Notes under the pieces: generated by a model
What the model was told of the DNA's origin: nothing
The model's database searches: none
What the model saw: only the letters and a program-made list of their open reading frames with translations
Part shown: one piece after another, positions 25,873-35,026 of the stretch
How the letters are laid out: every line of letters begins with the position of its first letter
Position numbering within the stretch: position 1 is the stretch's first letter
From: Sediminibacterium sp. C3
GTDB taxonomy: Bacteria; Bacteroidota; Bacteroidia; Chitinophagales; Chitinophagaceae
NCBI RefSeq assembly: GCF_000508085.1
Contig: NZ_KI669560.1
Span: 3,033,476-3,097,475 of the forward strand
Direction: 5' to 3'
Length of the DNA: 64,000 bases
Translations under genes and position numbers: made by a program

Positions 25873-27999
25873 ATGGAAAAAGTTAATTGGAAAGTAACAG
25901 GTATGAGTTGCACCAATTGTGCCCTCAGTATAGATAAATTCCTCAAAGAAAAAGGGATGGAAGAAGTGAAGGTTAACTTCATCGGAGGTGATGTGAGTTT
26001 TGCCATGCCCGAGCATACAGATAAGCTTAGCTTACAAAAAGGGATTCAGGGAATGGGGTATCAGGTAAAGGGATCAGAACTGGAATCCAGTGCAAGAAAG
26101 CCGCTATTCCGTTCGCACCTGCAAAGATTTGCCTTCTGTGCTGTTTTTACATTGCCCCTGATGGTGCATATGATACCAGGCGTGCATATTCACTGGTTAA
26201 TGAATCCTTATGTTCAACTGGGATTAACCCTTCCTGTTTTTATTTTAGGAATGGATTTTTTTGGCAGAAGTGGCTTTAAAAGTCTAATGAAAGGAGTCCC
26301 CAATATGAATGTATTGATTGCCATAGGTGCACTCTCTGCTTTTGTTTACAGTTTATATGGCACCCTTACCCATCAGGCAGCTGATTATTTATTTTATGAA
26401 ACTGCTGCCACCATCATTACTTTGGTTTTCTTGGGCTATTGGATGGAAGATAAATCGGTGGAGCAAACACAAATTGCCTTGCGTAAACTGGCACAGTCGC
26501 AAAAGACCATGGCCAATATGATTGCCTACGATAACGAGCAGAATGAACATATATTTCCTGTAGAAAGTACTTCTTTAAAAACCGGGGACCTCTTGCTTAT
26601 AAGAAACGGGGAAGCAGTTCCGATGGACTGTAAAATTTTATCCGGTGAAGTATCCGTAGACGAATCCATTATCACCGGAGAATCCATTCCGGTTGAGAAA
26701 AAAGTAAAAGATATTTTGATTGGTGGATCAACAGTAGTAAACGGTTCTGTTAAAGCTTATGTAACTGCTGTAGGAGAAGACTCTGTTTTGGGCAATATTT
26801 TATCAATGGTAAAAAATGCACAAACAGAAAAACCACCCGTTCAATTATTGGCAGATAAAATCAGTGCCATATTTGTACCTGCTGTCATTAGCATTGCGGC
26901 CCTCACTTTTATTTTGAATTATACGGTTGGCTCACAAGACTTCACCAATAGTTTAATGAGAAGCATTGCCGTATTGGTAATCTCCTGCCCCTGTGCCATG
27001 GGGCTGGCCACGCCTGCAGCCATAGCAGTAGGTTTGGGAAGAGCCGCTAAAAACGGGGTCTTGTTTAAAAACACCAAAACACTTGAATTATTTAAAGATA
27101 TTCAACAGGTAGTATTCGATAAAACAGGAACCCTAACCACAGGAAAATTCAGCATTGAAAAAATGGAATTGACCCAAGCGGGTAAAGAATTAGGAGAGCA
27201 AGCCTGTAAAAATATAACCTACTCGCTGGAAAAATATTCCACCCATCCGCTGGCAAAAGCCATCGCCCTGCACTGGAAAACAAAGGAAGAAATCAGGTTC
27301 AGCAAAGTAAATGAAGAAAGAGGCCTGGGGGTTACCGCAACAGATAAGGAGGGGAATGTATATATGGCAGCTTCCTATAAAGCTGTTGCGCATTTAACCA
27401 GCGATCAAAGCTTCAATATTTATCTGGTAAAAAACAATGAACTACTGGCTTCCATTCTATTGCAGGATGAAATAAGACCTGAAGCAGGCATGATTATAAA
27501 AGCCCTTCAGCAAAAAGGCATCAAAACCATTATACTTAGCGGTGATACTCAGGCAAAATGCCAGACGGTTGCCGACAAACTGGACATAGAGGAAATATAT
27601 GCAGAACAAAGTCCGGCACAAAAACTGGAAAGAATTGAAGCATTGACAGCAATAGCGCCAACAGCCATGGTTGGGGATGGCATCAATGATGCGCCAGCAC
27701 TTGCAAAGGCAACCGTGGGTGTTTCATTGAGTGATGCAACACATATTGCCCTGCAAAGTGCAGAAGTAGTTTTGATGAATCACGGAATCAAAAATCTTTC
27801 GCTCGCACTGGGTCTGGGTAAACATACTTACAAAACCATACAGCAAAATCTTTTCTGGGCATTTATTTACAATATAGTGGCCATTCCGGTTGCTGCAATG
27901 GGATACCTGAGTCCTACGATTGGTGCACTGGTAATGGGATTGAGCGATGTAGTACTGGCCATCAATTCGGTAAGACTGAACTTTAAAAAAGTGGATTAA
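25873..27999 (+). CDS. copA: Copper-translocating P1B-type ATPase
   Basis: The 708-residue pump exports monovalent copper (or silver) from the cytoplasm. It has one heavy-metal-associated domain (MSCTNC, Cys13 and Cys16), paired N-terminal membrane segments, the phosphatase motif SGEVSVDESIITGES (TGES), the CPC ion site (SCPCAMGLATP), phosphorylated Asp in DKTGTLTTG, the HP motif (THPLAKA) and GDGINDAP. The last helices carry NLFWAFIYN and MGLSDVVLAINSVRL, agreeing with the copper-type transport residues. There is no adjacent CopY/CueR-type regulator or copper chaperone. recQ begins 4 bases downstream. Confidence 0.92.
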   Translation: MEKVNWKVTGMSCTNCALSIDKFLKEKGMEEVKVNFIGGDVSFAMPEHTDKLSLQKGIQGMGYQVKGSELESSARKPLFRSHLQRFAFCAVFTLPLMVHMIPGVHIHWLMNPYVQLGLTLPVFILGMDFFGRSGFKSLMKGVPNMNVLIAIGALSAFVYSLYGTLTHQAADYLFYETAATIITLVFLGYWMEDKSVEQTQIALRKLAQSQKTMANMIAYDNEQNEHIFPVESTSLKTGDLLLIRNGEAVPMDCKILSGEVSVDESIITGESIPVEKKVKDILIGGSTVVNGSVKAYVTAVGEDSVLGNILSMVKNAQTEKPPVQLLADKISAIFVPAVISIAALTFILNYTVGSQDFTNSLMRSIAVLVISCPCAMGLATPAAIAVGLGRAAKNGVLFKNTKTLELFKDIQQVVFDKTGTLTTGKFSIEKMELTQAGKELGEQACKNITYSLEKYSTHPLAKAIALHWKTKEEIRFSKVNEERGLGVTATDKEGNVYMAASYKAVAHLTSDQSFNIYLVKNNELLASILLQDEIRPEAGMIIKALQQKGIKTIILSGDTQAKCQTVADKLDIEEIYAEQSPAQKLERIEALTAIAPTAMVGDGINDAPALAKATVGVSLSDATHIALQSAEVVLMNHGIKNLSLALGLGKHTYKTIQQNLFWAFIYNIVAIPVAAMGYLSPTIGALVMGLSDVVLAINSVRLNFKKVD

Positions 28000-28003
28000 T
28001 TCT

Positions 28004-29908
28004 TTGTCAACTCCACTTTCCATATTACAGCAATACTGGAAGCATGCAGCTTTCAGACCTTTACAGGAAGAAATCATTCATGCTGTATTAAATGGCACAG
28101 ATACGCTTGCGCTATTACCTACAGGTGGAGGCAAATCGGTCTGTTATCAGATACCAGGCATACTCAGAGGTGGCACTTCTCTGGTCATCAGTCCACTGAT
28201 TGCTTTGATGAAAGATCAGGTGGATGCATTAAATCAAAAAGGAATTTCGGCTGCTGCCATTCACAGCGGACTAACAAAAGAAGAGGTAAAAAATATCCTT
28301 CTGCAAGCAACCGAAGGAATCTATCAATTTCTTTATTGTTCTCCGGAAAGACTGGAAAGTAGCTTATTCAATGAGTTCCTTTCTCATATTCCTATTCAAT
28401 TGCTGGTCGTAGACGAAGCCCATTGCATTTCACAATGGGGTTACGATTTCAGACCTGCTTATTGCAGAATAGCCGCCACCAAAGAAAAGTTACCCGACGT
28501 TCCTGTTATAGCAGTAACTGCATCGGCAACTCCCCTGGTATTGGCAGACATTCAGGAACAATTGAAGCTGAAATCACCAGCTGTTTTTAAACAAAGTTTC
28601 TTAAGACCCAATATCTCATACAGTGCTTTTAATACGGAGAGCAAAATCAATAAAATCCTGGAAATCATTCATAAAATTCCAGGCTCAGGAATTGTCTATT
28701 GCAACAACAGAAGACAATGCAAAAAAATTGCTGAAGCTATTCTATTGCAGGGGATTGCTGCAGATTTTTATCATGCAGGGCTGCAGCAGTCAGTAAGAGA
28801 ACAAAAACAACAGAACTGGATCAACAATAAAATCCGAATCATGGTTTGCACCAATGCTTTTGGCATGGGCATAGACAAACCTGATGTTAGGACCGTTATC
28901 CATCACGATATTCCGGATTGCCTGGAAAATTATTATCAGGAAGCAGGCAGAGCCGGCAGAGATGAAAAGAGAGCATTTGCAGTTCTATTATGGCAGGAAA
29001 AAGACCTGGCTGCCTTAACTGAACAGACTGAAATAAAATTTCCACCCATACCGGTTATCCAGCAAGTATACCAGGCCATTGCCGACTTTCTACAAATTCC
29101 CGTTGGCAGTGGTGAAGGCATCTACTATGATTTTGATTTTGAAACTTTTACCCGGCGATTTTCACTTGAGCCCTTGCTGGTGGTGAATGTATTGAGAATA
29201 CTGGAACAGGAGGGGCATATTCAATTTAGCGAACAGATTTTTCTGCCTTCTCAGGTAAGTTTTACCACCGACACCCAAAACCTTTCTCAGTTTGAAGAAA
29301 TGTATCCGGCACTGGAGCCAGTTATCAAAGCATTATTAAGAACCTATCCGGGCATTTTTAACAACCGGGTTTCCGTTTACGACCAGCAACTGACCAGAAT
29401 TTGCAGGATGAATCTGGAACAGATACATACAGCACTAAAGCAGTTGCAGGCCCTGGGCATTATTGAATATTTACCCAAAAAAGAAACTCCGCAAATACAT
29501 TTTATACTGAACAGAGCTCCTGCAAAATACCTGCATATCCAGCATGAAGCCTATCTGGAAAGAAAAAAACTTCACCTGAACCGGGTTGGCCGGATAATTG
29601 CCTATGCAAGAGAAAAAAACAAATGCAGAAGCCAGTTTATCGGAGATTATTTTGGTGATGAAGGAGCAAAAAACTGTGGTGTTTGCGATTACTGTTTTCA
29701 GCAAAAAAATAAAAATATATCCCAAAAGGAATTCAATGCCATTGAAATAGCTATTCAAAAAAGCAAAGAGAAAACCATTGCTGTTGATGCATTAATCAAA
29801 GCCTGCGAAAACATAAATCCAAAACGTATCTGGGAGATTTTAAACTTTCTTCAGGCCGAATCCAAAATTGAAATTTCAGAAGAGAAACGCATCCTGTGGC
29901 TGCAATAA
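28004..29908 (+). CDS. recQ: ATP-dependent DNA helicase RecQ
   Basis: RecQ is a 3'-5' helicase that resolves recombination and stalled-fork structures. Motifs are FRPLQEEII (motif 0), LLPTGGGKSVCYQ (Walker A), VVDEAHCISQWGYDFRP (DEAH plus aromatic-rich loop), ATAFGMGIDKPD-like TNAFGMGIDKPDV, and QEAGRAGRD. The zinc-binding cysteines are in KNKCRSQFIGDYFGD and CGVCDYC. The winged-helix domain is present, but no convincing HRDC domain follows; the last 50 residues look like a short helical tail. The start codon is TTG, only 4 bases after copA, so expression is probably coupled to copA. Confidence 0.9.
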   Translation: MSTPLSILQQYWKHAAFRPLQEEIIHAVLNGTDTLALLPTGGGKSVCYQIPGILRGGTSLVISPLIALMKDQVDALNQKGISAAAIHSGLTKEEVKNILLQATEGIYQFLYCSPERLESSLFNEFLSHIPIQLLVVDEAHCISQWGYDFRPAYCRIAATKEKLPDVPVIAVTASATPLVLADIQEQLKLKSPAVFKQSFLRPNISYSAFNTESKINKILEIIHKIPGSGIVYCNNRRQCKKIAEAILLQGIAADFYHAGLQQSVREQKQQNWINNKIRIMVCTNAFGMGIDKPDVRTVIHHDIPDCLENYYQEAGRAGRDEKRAFAVLLWQEKDLAALTEQTEIKFPPIPVIQQVYQAIADFLQIPVGSGEGIYYDFDFETFTRRFSLEPLLVVNVLRILEQEGHIQFSEQIFLPSQVSFTTDTQNLSQFEEMYPALEPVIKALLRTYPGIFNNRVSVYDQQLTRICRMNLEQIHTALKQLQALGIIEYLPKKETPQIHFILNRAPAKYLHIQHEAYLERKKLHLNRVGRIIAYAREKNKCRSQFIGDYFGDEGAKNCGVCDYCFQQKNKNISQKEFNAIEIAIQKSKEKTIAVDALIKACENINPKRIWEILNFLQAESKIEISEEKRILWLQ

Positions 29909-29912
29909 AACA

Positions 29913-29940
29913 GTAGTACTTTTCATTAGCAAAGTACTAC
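29913..29940. terminator. Inverted repeat between convergent recQ and HerA-like gene
   Basis: GTAGTACTTT (29913-29922) and AAAGTACTAC (29931-29940) form a perfect 10-bp stem with an 8-base loop. On the minus strand it is followed by TGTTTTATT. It lies in the 36-base space between two convergent genes, so a bidirectional terminator is the simplest reading, although the T tracts are poor. Confidence 0.5.
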
Positions 29941-29944
29941 CACT

Positions 29945-31504
29945 TTACCTTCTTCTTGTTGTTCTTCCGGAACCTGATCTGCCACCCAACCCCAATGCCC
30001 CCAGCAAACTGCGCGTAATGATACTGGCTGCTGTTCTGCCCACCTGCTTTACAATAGGATTGTCAAAGAAGGCTTCAGTTGCGGAAGAAGATTCCTGCGA
30101 TTGTTTTTCCTGCACTTTTTCTGCAGCACGCTCAGCTGTGATAGCTTGTGCTTCCGCTAATTTCTGATTCAGTATTTCATAAGCACTCAGGCTATCGATT
30201 TCCTGGTTGTATTTGGCCACCAGTTTACTCTTTGCATTGATGGCATTGATTTCTGCATCTGACAAAATATCCATCCTGCTTTGAGGTGGATTCAACAAGG
30301 TATGAACCAACGGAGTCGGAATTCCTTTTTCATTTAATAAAGTAACCAATGCTTCTCCAATACCCAACTGTGTAAGGAGTTCATCCACCTCATAAAATTC
30401 AGACTCCGGAAAATTCTCTGCAGCCTGTTTGATGGTTTTTCTATCCGCAGCTGTAAAAGCACGCAATGCATGTTGCACTTTCAAACCCAGTTGACTTAGA
30501 ATGGAAGGCGGAATATCCTGCGGATTCTGGGTGCAAAAGAAAATGCCTACTCCTTTAGAACGGATTAATTTAATGACGGTTTCCAGCTGTTGCAACAAAG
30601 CGTCAGAAGCTTCCTGAAAAATCAGATGCGCTTCATCAATGAACAACACCAGCTTGGGTTTATCCAGATCACCTTCTTCAGGACAACTGGCGTAAAGCTC
30701 TGCCAGCAACTGCAACATAAAGGTGGAGAACAATTTGGGTTTGTCCTGCATATCAGTTACCCTAAGGATATTAATCATCCCCCGACCTTCATCATTAATT
30801 CGCATTAAATCATCAACTTCAAAACTTTTCTCGCCAAAAAATATATCTGCTCCCTGCTGTTGCAATTCAATTACTTTTCTGAGAATGGTACCCGTGGAAG
30901 TAGTAGAAATTTTTCCATAGTCCTTTTCCATTTCCGCCTTTCCTTCATTGCCTATGAATTGAAGCACTTTAATAAAGTCTTTCAGATCGAGTAAGGGCAT
31001 GGCAGTATCATCGCAGTATTTAAAAATCATGGATACCAGCCCCCCCTGCGTATCATTCAATCCCAAAATTTTACTCAGCAAAACAGGACCAAATTCAGAA
31101 ACCGTTGCCCTTAATCTTACACCATGATTCCCTGTTAGGGTTAGTAATTCAACCGGATAGGCAGTGGGCTTCCAGGACAGATTCATTTTTGCAATTCGCT
31201 CCTGAATTTTATCGTTCATTACTCCTTCTGCAGCAATTCCACTCAAGTCGCCTTTTATATCCATGAGCATCACAGGCACACTGTTGTCACTTAAACATTC
31301 ACTAATCAATTGAAGCGTTTTGGTTTTACCTGTTCCTGTTGCACCGGCAATTAATCCGTGACGGTTCAAGGTTTTTAAGGGTAAATAAATATTAGCTTCG
31401 GGCACTACTTCTCCATTTAAAATGCCACAACCAATCTTCACAAATTCACCTTTAAACTGATAGCCTTTTTGAATGGCTTCTAAAAAAGCATGTACATTAC
31501 TCAT
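29945..31504 (-). CDS. HerA/YjgR-like ATPase (DUF853)
   Basis: This 519-residue ATPase has Walker A (AGATGTGKT, about 53-61), Walker B (LVLFIDEAHLIF) and the downstream FFCTQNPQDIP sensor segment, as in YjgR/DUF853 members of the HerA-FtsK superfamily. The C-terminus is charged coiled coil, then ends in a glycine/serine/arginine-rich tail. E. coli YjgR has no firmly established role. The start was set at the Met of MSNVHAFLEA; a Met three codons upstream is possible. It is divergent from the following membrane protein gene. Confidence 0.85.
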   Translation of the reverse strand: MSNVHAFLEAIQKGYQFKGEFVKIGCGILNGEVVPEANIYLPLKTLNRHGLIAGATGTGKTKTLQLISECLSDNSVPVMLMDIKGDLSGIAAEGVMNDKIQERIAKMNLSWKPTAYPVELLTLTGNHGVRLRATVSEFGPVLLSKILGLNDTQGGLVSMIFKYCDDTAMPLLDLKDFIKVLQFIGNEGKAEMEKDYGKISTTSTGTILRKVIELQQQGADIFFGEKSFEVDDLMRINDEGRGMINILRVTDMQDKPKLFSTFMLQLLAELYASCPEEGDLDKPKLVLFIDEAHLIFQEASDALLQQLETVIKLIRSKGVGIFFCTQNPQDIPPSILSQLGLKVQHALRAFTAADRKTIKQAAENFPESEFYEVDELLTQLGIGEALVTLLNEKGIPTPLVHTLLNPPQSRMDILSDAEINAINAKSKLVAKYNQEIDSLSAYEILNQKLAEAQAITAERAAEKVQEKQSQESSSATEAFFDNPIVKQVGRTAASIITRSLLGALGLGGRSGSGRTTRRR

Positions 31505-31602
31505 ACCAATCATTTTTTTCTAAAATAGACAATGCCAGAGAGGGTTCAAAATAAATTTTATCAGCTACCACCACATTGTTATTTTCATTCAAAGAATTCC
31601 TT

Positions 31603-32061
31603 ATGTTTCGTAATATCTTTAATTCAAACTGGTTAATCTACAAATTTGTAGGATTCATTTGTATTGTATTAGGCGGATGGGGGTTTTTCAGTTCATTACT
31701 AAGTGAAGAATATACCCTACACCTGCCAGTGAAGCAAAAATTAAGTATTCAGGAACCTCAGACCTTACTTCGTTTTAACAAGGCAACACTTATGACACAA
31801 GAGACTGTTTTGGAAATCAAAAATCCGAGTGTGATGCAACGCTTATTTTGGCCCAATCTGAATGCTTTTGAACCACTTGTCTGGCTGGTTGTCTGTATTG
31901 CAGGAATAACGGCCCTTAAACTATTCATGGGACTGGGCAATACTTTAGAAGTATTTGAATCCAATCTGAAATGGCTGAAGTTGATATGGGGGAGTTGTAT
32001 TATTTGCTTTTTCGTTTTTACATCAGCAGCTATTTTATCAACACACAGGTTGAGGCCTTAA
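31603..32061 (+). CDS. Membrane protein of unknown function, three predicted helices
   Basis: An ATG at 31603 gives 152 residues; a TTG at 31576 would add nine. Hydrophobic segments lie near residues 12-30 (IYKFVGFICIVLGGWGFF), 85-107 (PLVWLVVCIAGITALKLF) and 122-142 (IWGSCIICFFVFTSAAIL). Between the first two is a predicted extracytoplasmic stretch of about 55 residues. I do not recognise a family. It precedes a putative membrane micropeptide and a di-haem peroxidase on the same strand. Confidence 0.6.
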   Translation: MFRNIFNSNWLIYKFVGFICIVLGGWGFFSSLLSEEYTLHLPVKQKLSIQEPQTLLRFNKATLMTQETVLEIKNPSVMQRLFWPNLNAFEPLVWLVVCIAGITALKLFMGLGNTLEVFESNLKWLKLIWGSCIICFFVFTSAAILSTHRLRP

Positions 32062-32088
32062 CAAACGGTCAAATTGAGTTTAACCGAT

Positions 32089-32169
32089 ATGGAAATAATC
32101 ATTCGCGGGATATTGTTTGGATTGGCATTCTTTTTGGGCTTCTTCATCGTTTTTATGAAAAAGCAGTAG
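32089..32169 (+). CDS. Putative 26-residue single-span membrane peptide
   Basis: Starting with ATG at 32089 the frame encodes MEIIIRG, a 14-residue hydrophobic, phenylalanine-rich core (ILFGLAFFLGFFIV) and the tail FMKKQ. A TTG at 32074 in frame would add five residues. The positive-inside rule predicts the C-terminus in the cytoplasm. It fills the otherwise empty 147-base space between the membrane protein and the peroxidase. Small single-span proteins often accompany respiratory or haem proteins, but there is no direct evidence of translation here. Confidence 0.35.
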   Translation: MEIIIRGILFGLAFFLGFFIVFMKKQ

Positions 32170-32196
32170 AATTGAAAAAAAGCATGGGCTAAGTTG

Positions 32197-32204
32197 TATT
32201 TTTG
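32197..32204 (+). promoter_or_regulatory. -7 box TATTTTTG of the di-haem peroxidase
   Basis: TATTTTTG ends 4 bases before the ATG at 32209. It overlaps the region a longer reading (TTG at 32194) would translate, which supports the ATG. Confidence 0.55.
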
Positions 32205-32208
32205 TCCA

Positions 32209-33135
32209 ATGAAAAAATGGTGGGTGATAGGAGGATTGGGACTGGCTGTTGCCTTTAGCGTCGGCTTTAATCCCCCCACCCCAATAAAGACCAAAGCCCA
32301 GTTAGGCAAAAAACTTTTTTCTGACCCCATTCTCTCCAAAGACAATAGCATCAGTTGCGCCAGCTGTCATATCCCAGCTTATGGTTTTGCAGACACCTTA
32401 GCCATCAGCTTAGGTGTGGGGGCTACACCGGGAAGCCGCAATGCCCCAACAGTAATGAATCTCAGAGGTCATGATCCATTTTTCTGGGATGGCAGGGCAG
32501 CAACCCTGGAAGCTCAGGCAATCATGCCCATTGAGAACCCGGTAGAAATGAATTTGCCCATTAAGGAAGCCGTTAAAAGATTGAATGAAAGCAAAACCTA
32601 CCGGTCTCTTTTTATGGCAATTTTTAAGCAGACACCCAATGCAAAAAATCTGGGACAGGCATTGGCAGCTTTTCAGAACACCCTGGAAACCGATGAGTCA
32701 GACTTCGATTTGGATCAGATGAGTGAATCTGCAGAGAGAGGCCGTCAACTATTTGTTAGCGATAAAACCAAATGTTTTGATTGCCATAACGGAACGGATT
32801 TTACCAATGATGACTTTAAAAATATTGGATTGTACGACGGAGTTTCACTCGTAGACGAGGGACGTTATGCCATTACCAAAAACAAGGAAGATCTGGGTAA
32901 ATTTAAAACGCCGGGACTCCGGAATGTGGCGGTTACGGCCCCTTATATGCACAATGGAATGTTTAAAACTTTGGAAGAAGTAGTTGAGTATTACGACAAC
33001 CCTTACAAATTTGTTCCCAAACCCATTAATATCGACAGCACTTTAAGAGAGCCCCTCAACCTGAGTCAGCAAGACAAAAGTGATCTGGTAAATTTTTTAA
33101 AAGCCCTTACCGATAAGCAATTTGTAAAAAAATAG
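32209..33135 (+). CDS. Di-haem cytochrome c peroxidase
   Basis: This 308-residue periplasmic enzyme reduces hydrogen peroxide with electrons from a small cytochrome or quinol. A signal peptide (residues 1-20, MKKWWVIGGLGLAVAFSVGF) is followed by two c-type haem sites: CASCH (Cys50, Cys53, His54) and CFDCH (Cys189, Cys192, His193). APTVMNLRGHDPFFWDGRA and TPGLRNVAVTAPYMHNG are typical of CcpA/MauG-like proteins. The C-terminal FLKALTD resembles the fragment at the left edge of the window. Confidence 0.92.
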   Translation: MKKWWVIGGLGLAVAFSVGFNPPTPIKTKAQLGKKLFSDPILSKDNSISCASCHIPAYGFADTLAISLGVGATPGSRNAPTVMNLRGHDPFFWDGRAATLEAQAIMPIENPVEMNLPIKEAVKRLNESKTYRSLFMAIFKQTPNAKNLGQALAAFQNTLETDESDFDLDQMSESAERGRQLFVSDKTKCFDCHNGTDFTNDDFKNIGLYDGVSLVDEGRYAITKNKEDLGKFKTPGLRNVAVTAPYMHNGMFKTLEEVVEYYDNPYKFVPKPINIDSTLREPLNLSQQDKSDLVNFLKALTDKQFVKK

Positions 33136-33217
33136 CGGATTATATTTAACAAAAGATTGCAGCCCCTCAAAGAGATAATTTTCGTAAATTATTGTTATTT
33201 CACTCAAAATAATTCCA

Positions 33218-33916
33218 ATGGAAGATAAAAGACAGTACAAAATTCTACTTTGCGAAGACGATACAAACCTGGGTATGGTATTAAAAAACTACCTGGAATT
33301 GAACGAATACGAAGTTACTTTAGAGCGTGACGGCAGATTGGGTCTGGCAGCATTTCAACGCGAGAAATTCGACATCTGCTTATTAGATGTAATGATGCCC
33401 AATATGGATGGATTTACCCTGGCGGAAGAAATCAGAGATATTGATCCTGATGTGCCTTTGTTTTTCCTAAGTGCAAAAACCATGAAAGACGATATTATCC
33501 AGGGGTACAAACTGGGTGCTGATGATTATATCACCAAACCCTTCGACAGCGAAGTACTGTTATTGAAAATAAGAGCGATTCTGAAAAGAAACGAGGAAGA
33601 AAATAAAATCAATGACAATGTTGAATTTGATTTAGGCACTTATCATTTTAATCCCAAGCTGAGAGAGCTAAAAAATGGCACAACCATGCAAACCCTTTCT
33701 CCTAAAGAAAATGAACTTTTAAAGATGCTTGCGGAACACAAAAATGATTTGCTCCCCCGTGAAAGAGCATTGAAAAAAATATGGGGAAGTGATACTTATT
33801 TCAACGGAAGAAGCATGGACGTTTACATTGCCAAACTCCGCAAGTATTTAAAAGAAGACAGCAATATTGAAATTGTTAATATTCATGGAAACGGCTTCAG
33901 ACTTGTTGCCCCATAG
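33218..33916 (+). CDS. OmpR/PhoB-type response regulator, orphan
   Basis: The receiver domain has the acidic pair EDD (14-15), phospho-acceptor Asp57 (CLLDVMMPNMDG), SAK (Ser/Lys switch region) and ITKPF. The C-terminal winged helix (about 135-232) contains TLSPKENELLKMLAEH, then the recognition helix region SMDVYIAKLRKYLKED and the wing HGNGFRLV. This is the RprY-like type found across Bacteroidota. No histidine kinase is adjacent. A weak -7 variant, TAATTTTC, lies near 33185. Confidence 0.9.
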   Translation: MEDKRQYKILLCEDDTNLGMVLKNYLELNEYEVTLERDGRLGLAAFQREKFDICLLDVMMPNMDGFTLAEEIRDIDPDVPLFFLSAKTMKDDIIQGYKLGADDYITKPFDSEVLLLKIRAILKRNEEENKINDNVEFDLGTYHFNPKLRELKNGTTMQTLSPKENELLKMLAEHKNDLLPRERALKKIWGSDTYFNGRSMDVYIAKLRKYLKEDSNIEIVNIHGNGFRLVAP

Positions 33917-33922
33917 TAGATT

Positions 33923-33943
33923 TAAAAATTAGGGATGCCCTAA
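33923..33943 (-). terminator. Terminator of ruvB
   Basis: On the minus strand TTAGGG and CCCTAA pair around CAT and are followed by TTTTT. The hairpin begins at the ruvB stop codon, so stop and stem overlap. Confidence 0.55.
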
Positions 33944-34971
33944 CTGAAAAGTTCCCCGGCTTCCCCTCTTTTCATAACAATCCCCAGGTGATTATAAGCT
34001 TTCAAAGTAGCTTCTCTTCCCCTGGGGGTTCTTTGTAAAAAGCCTTCCTGAATTAAAAAAGGTTCATACACTTCTTCAATGGTACCAGGCTCTTCGCCCA
34101 CTGCAGTTGCAATGGTAGTAATTCCAACAGGACCTCCTTTGAATTTATTGATAATAGCAGATAAGATACGGTTGTCCATTTCGTCCAGTCCATGCGCATC
34201 TACATTCAAAGCTTTCAAGGCATGCTGTGTAATGCCCAGATCAATTTTTCCATCGTTCAATACCTGTGCAAAATCACGTACTCTTCTGAGCAAGCCATTG
34301 GCAATTCTAGGTGTACCCCTGCTTCGGCCGGCAATTTCAGCTGCTGCATCAATGGTAATTTGAGTACCCAATATAGATGCACTTCTCTCAATAATCTTTT
34401 GCAAAACGGTTGCCCCATAATATTCCAGGCGAGATTTTATACCGAATCTGGAAAGCAAAGGTGCCGTTAATAAACCACTCCGGGTGGTTGCACCTACCAG
34501 CGTAAAGGGATTCAGATTAATCTGTATGCTTCTGGCATTGGGACCAGAATCAATCATGATATCGATTTTGAAATCTTCCATTGCAGAATACAGATACTCT
34601 TCAACTACCGTACTCAGTCTATGAATTTCATCTATAAAAAGTACGTCATTGGGTTGCAAATTGGTCAGCAGACCAGCCAGATCACCGGGTTTTTCAATTA
34701 CCGGTCCTGAAGTTTCCTTGATGCTTACCCCCAACTCATTGGCAACAATACGGCTCAGCGTTGTTTTACCCAAGCCCGGGGGGCCATGAAATAAGATATG
34801 ATCCAGCGCTTCTCCCCTGATTTTGGCAGCCTTAATAAAAATCACCAGATTCTCAATTAACTGGGGCTGCCCGGAAAATTCGTCGATTTCCCTGGGGCGA
34901 ATGGTATTTTCAAACTCCCTTTCAGAAGCATTTAATCCATTCAAATCGCTGTTCAGATTATTATTTGACAT
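33940..34971 (-). CDS. ruvB: Holliday junction branch migration helicase RuvB
   Basis: RuvB is the hexameric AAA+ motor that drives branch migration with RuvA. The 343 residues show Walker A (GPPGLGKTT), Walker B (LFIDEIHRL), sensor 1 (VGATTRSG), the arginine finger region SRFGI and the C-terminal winged helix ([17 protein letters not shown]). The N-terminus has [11 protein letters not shown]. Its own promoter box lies just upstream. ruvC is elsewhere in the window (56987), ruvA is not seen. Confidence 0.95.
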   Translation of the reverse strand: MSNNNLNSDLNGLNASEREFENTIRPREIDEFSGQPQLIENLVIFIKAAKIRGEALDHILFHGPPGLGKTTLSRIVANELGVSIKETSGPVIEKPGDLAGLLTNLQPNDVLFIDEIHRLSTVVEEYLYSAMEDFKIDIMIDSGPNARSIQINLNPFTLVGATTRSGLLTAPLLSRFGIKSRLEYYGATVLQKIIERSASILGTQITIDAAAEIAGRSRGTPRIANGLLRRVRDFAQVLNDGKIDLGITQHALKALNVDAHGLDEMDNRILSAIINKFKGGPVGITTIATAVGEEPGTIEEVYEPFLIQEGFLQRTPRGREATLKAYNHLGIVMKRGEAGELFS

Positions 34972-34978
34972 AACTCTT

Positions 34979-34986
34979 CAAAAGTA
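34979..34986 (-). promoter_or_regulatory. -7 box TACTTTTG of ruvB
   Basis: Read on the minus strand, TACTTTTG ends 7 bases before the ruvB ATG. Confidence 0.5.
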
Positions 34987-35002
34987 CAAATAAAGCAGTC
35001 CT

Positions 35003-35010
35003 TATCTTTG
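35003..35010 (+). promoter_or_regulatory. -7 box TATCTTTG of the NAD(P)-binding protein gene
   Basis: A perfect TAnnTTTG lies 16 bases before the GTG at 35027, back-to-back with the ruvB promoter. Confidence 0.5.
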
Positions 35011-35026
35011 ATAAAATTAAAGCAAG

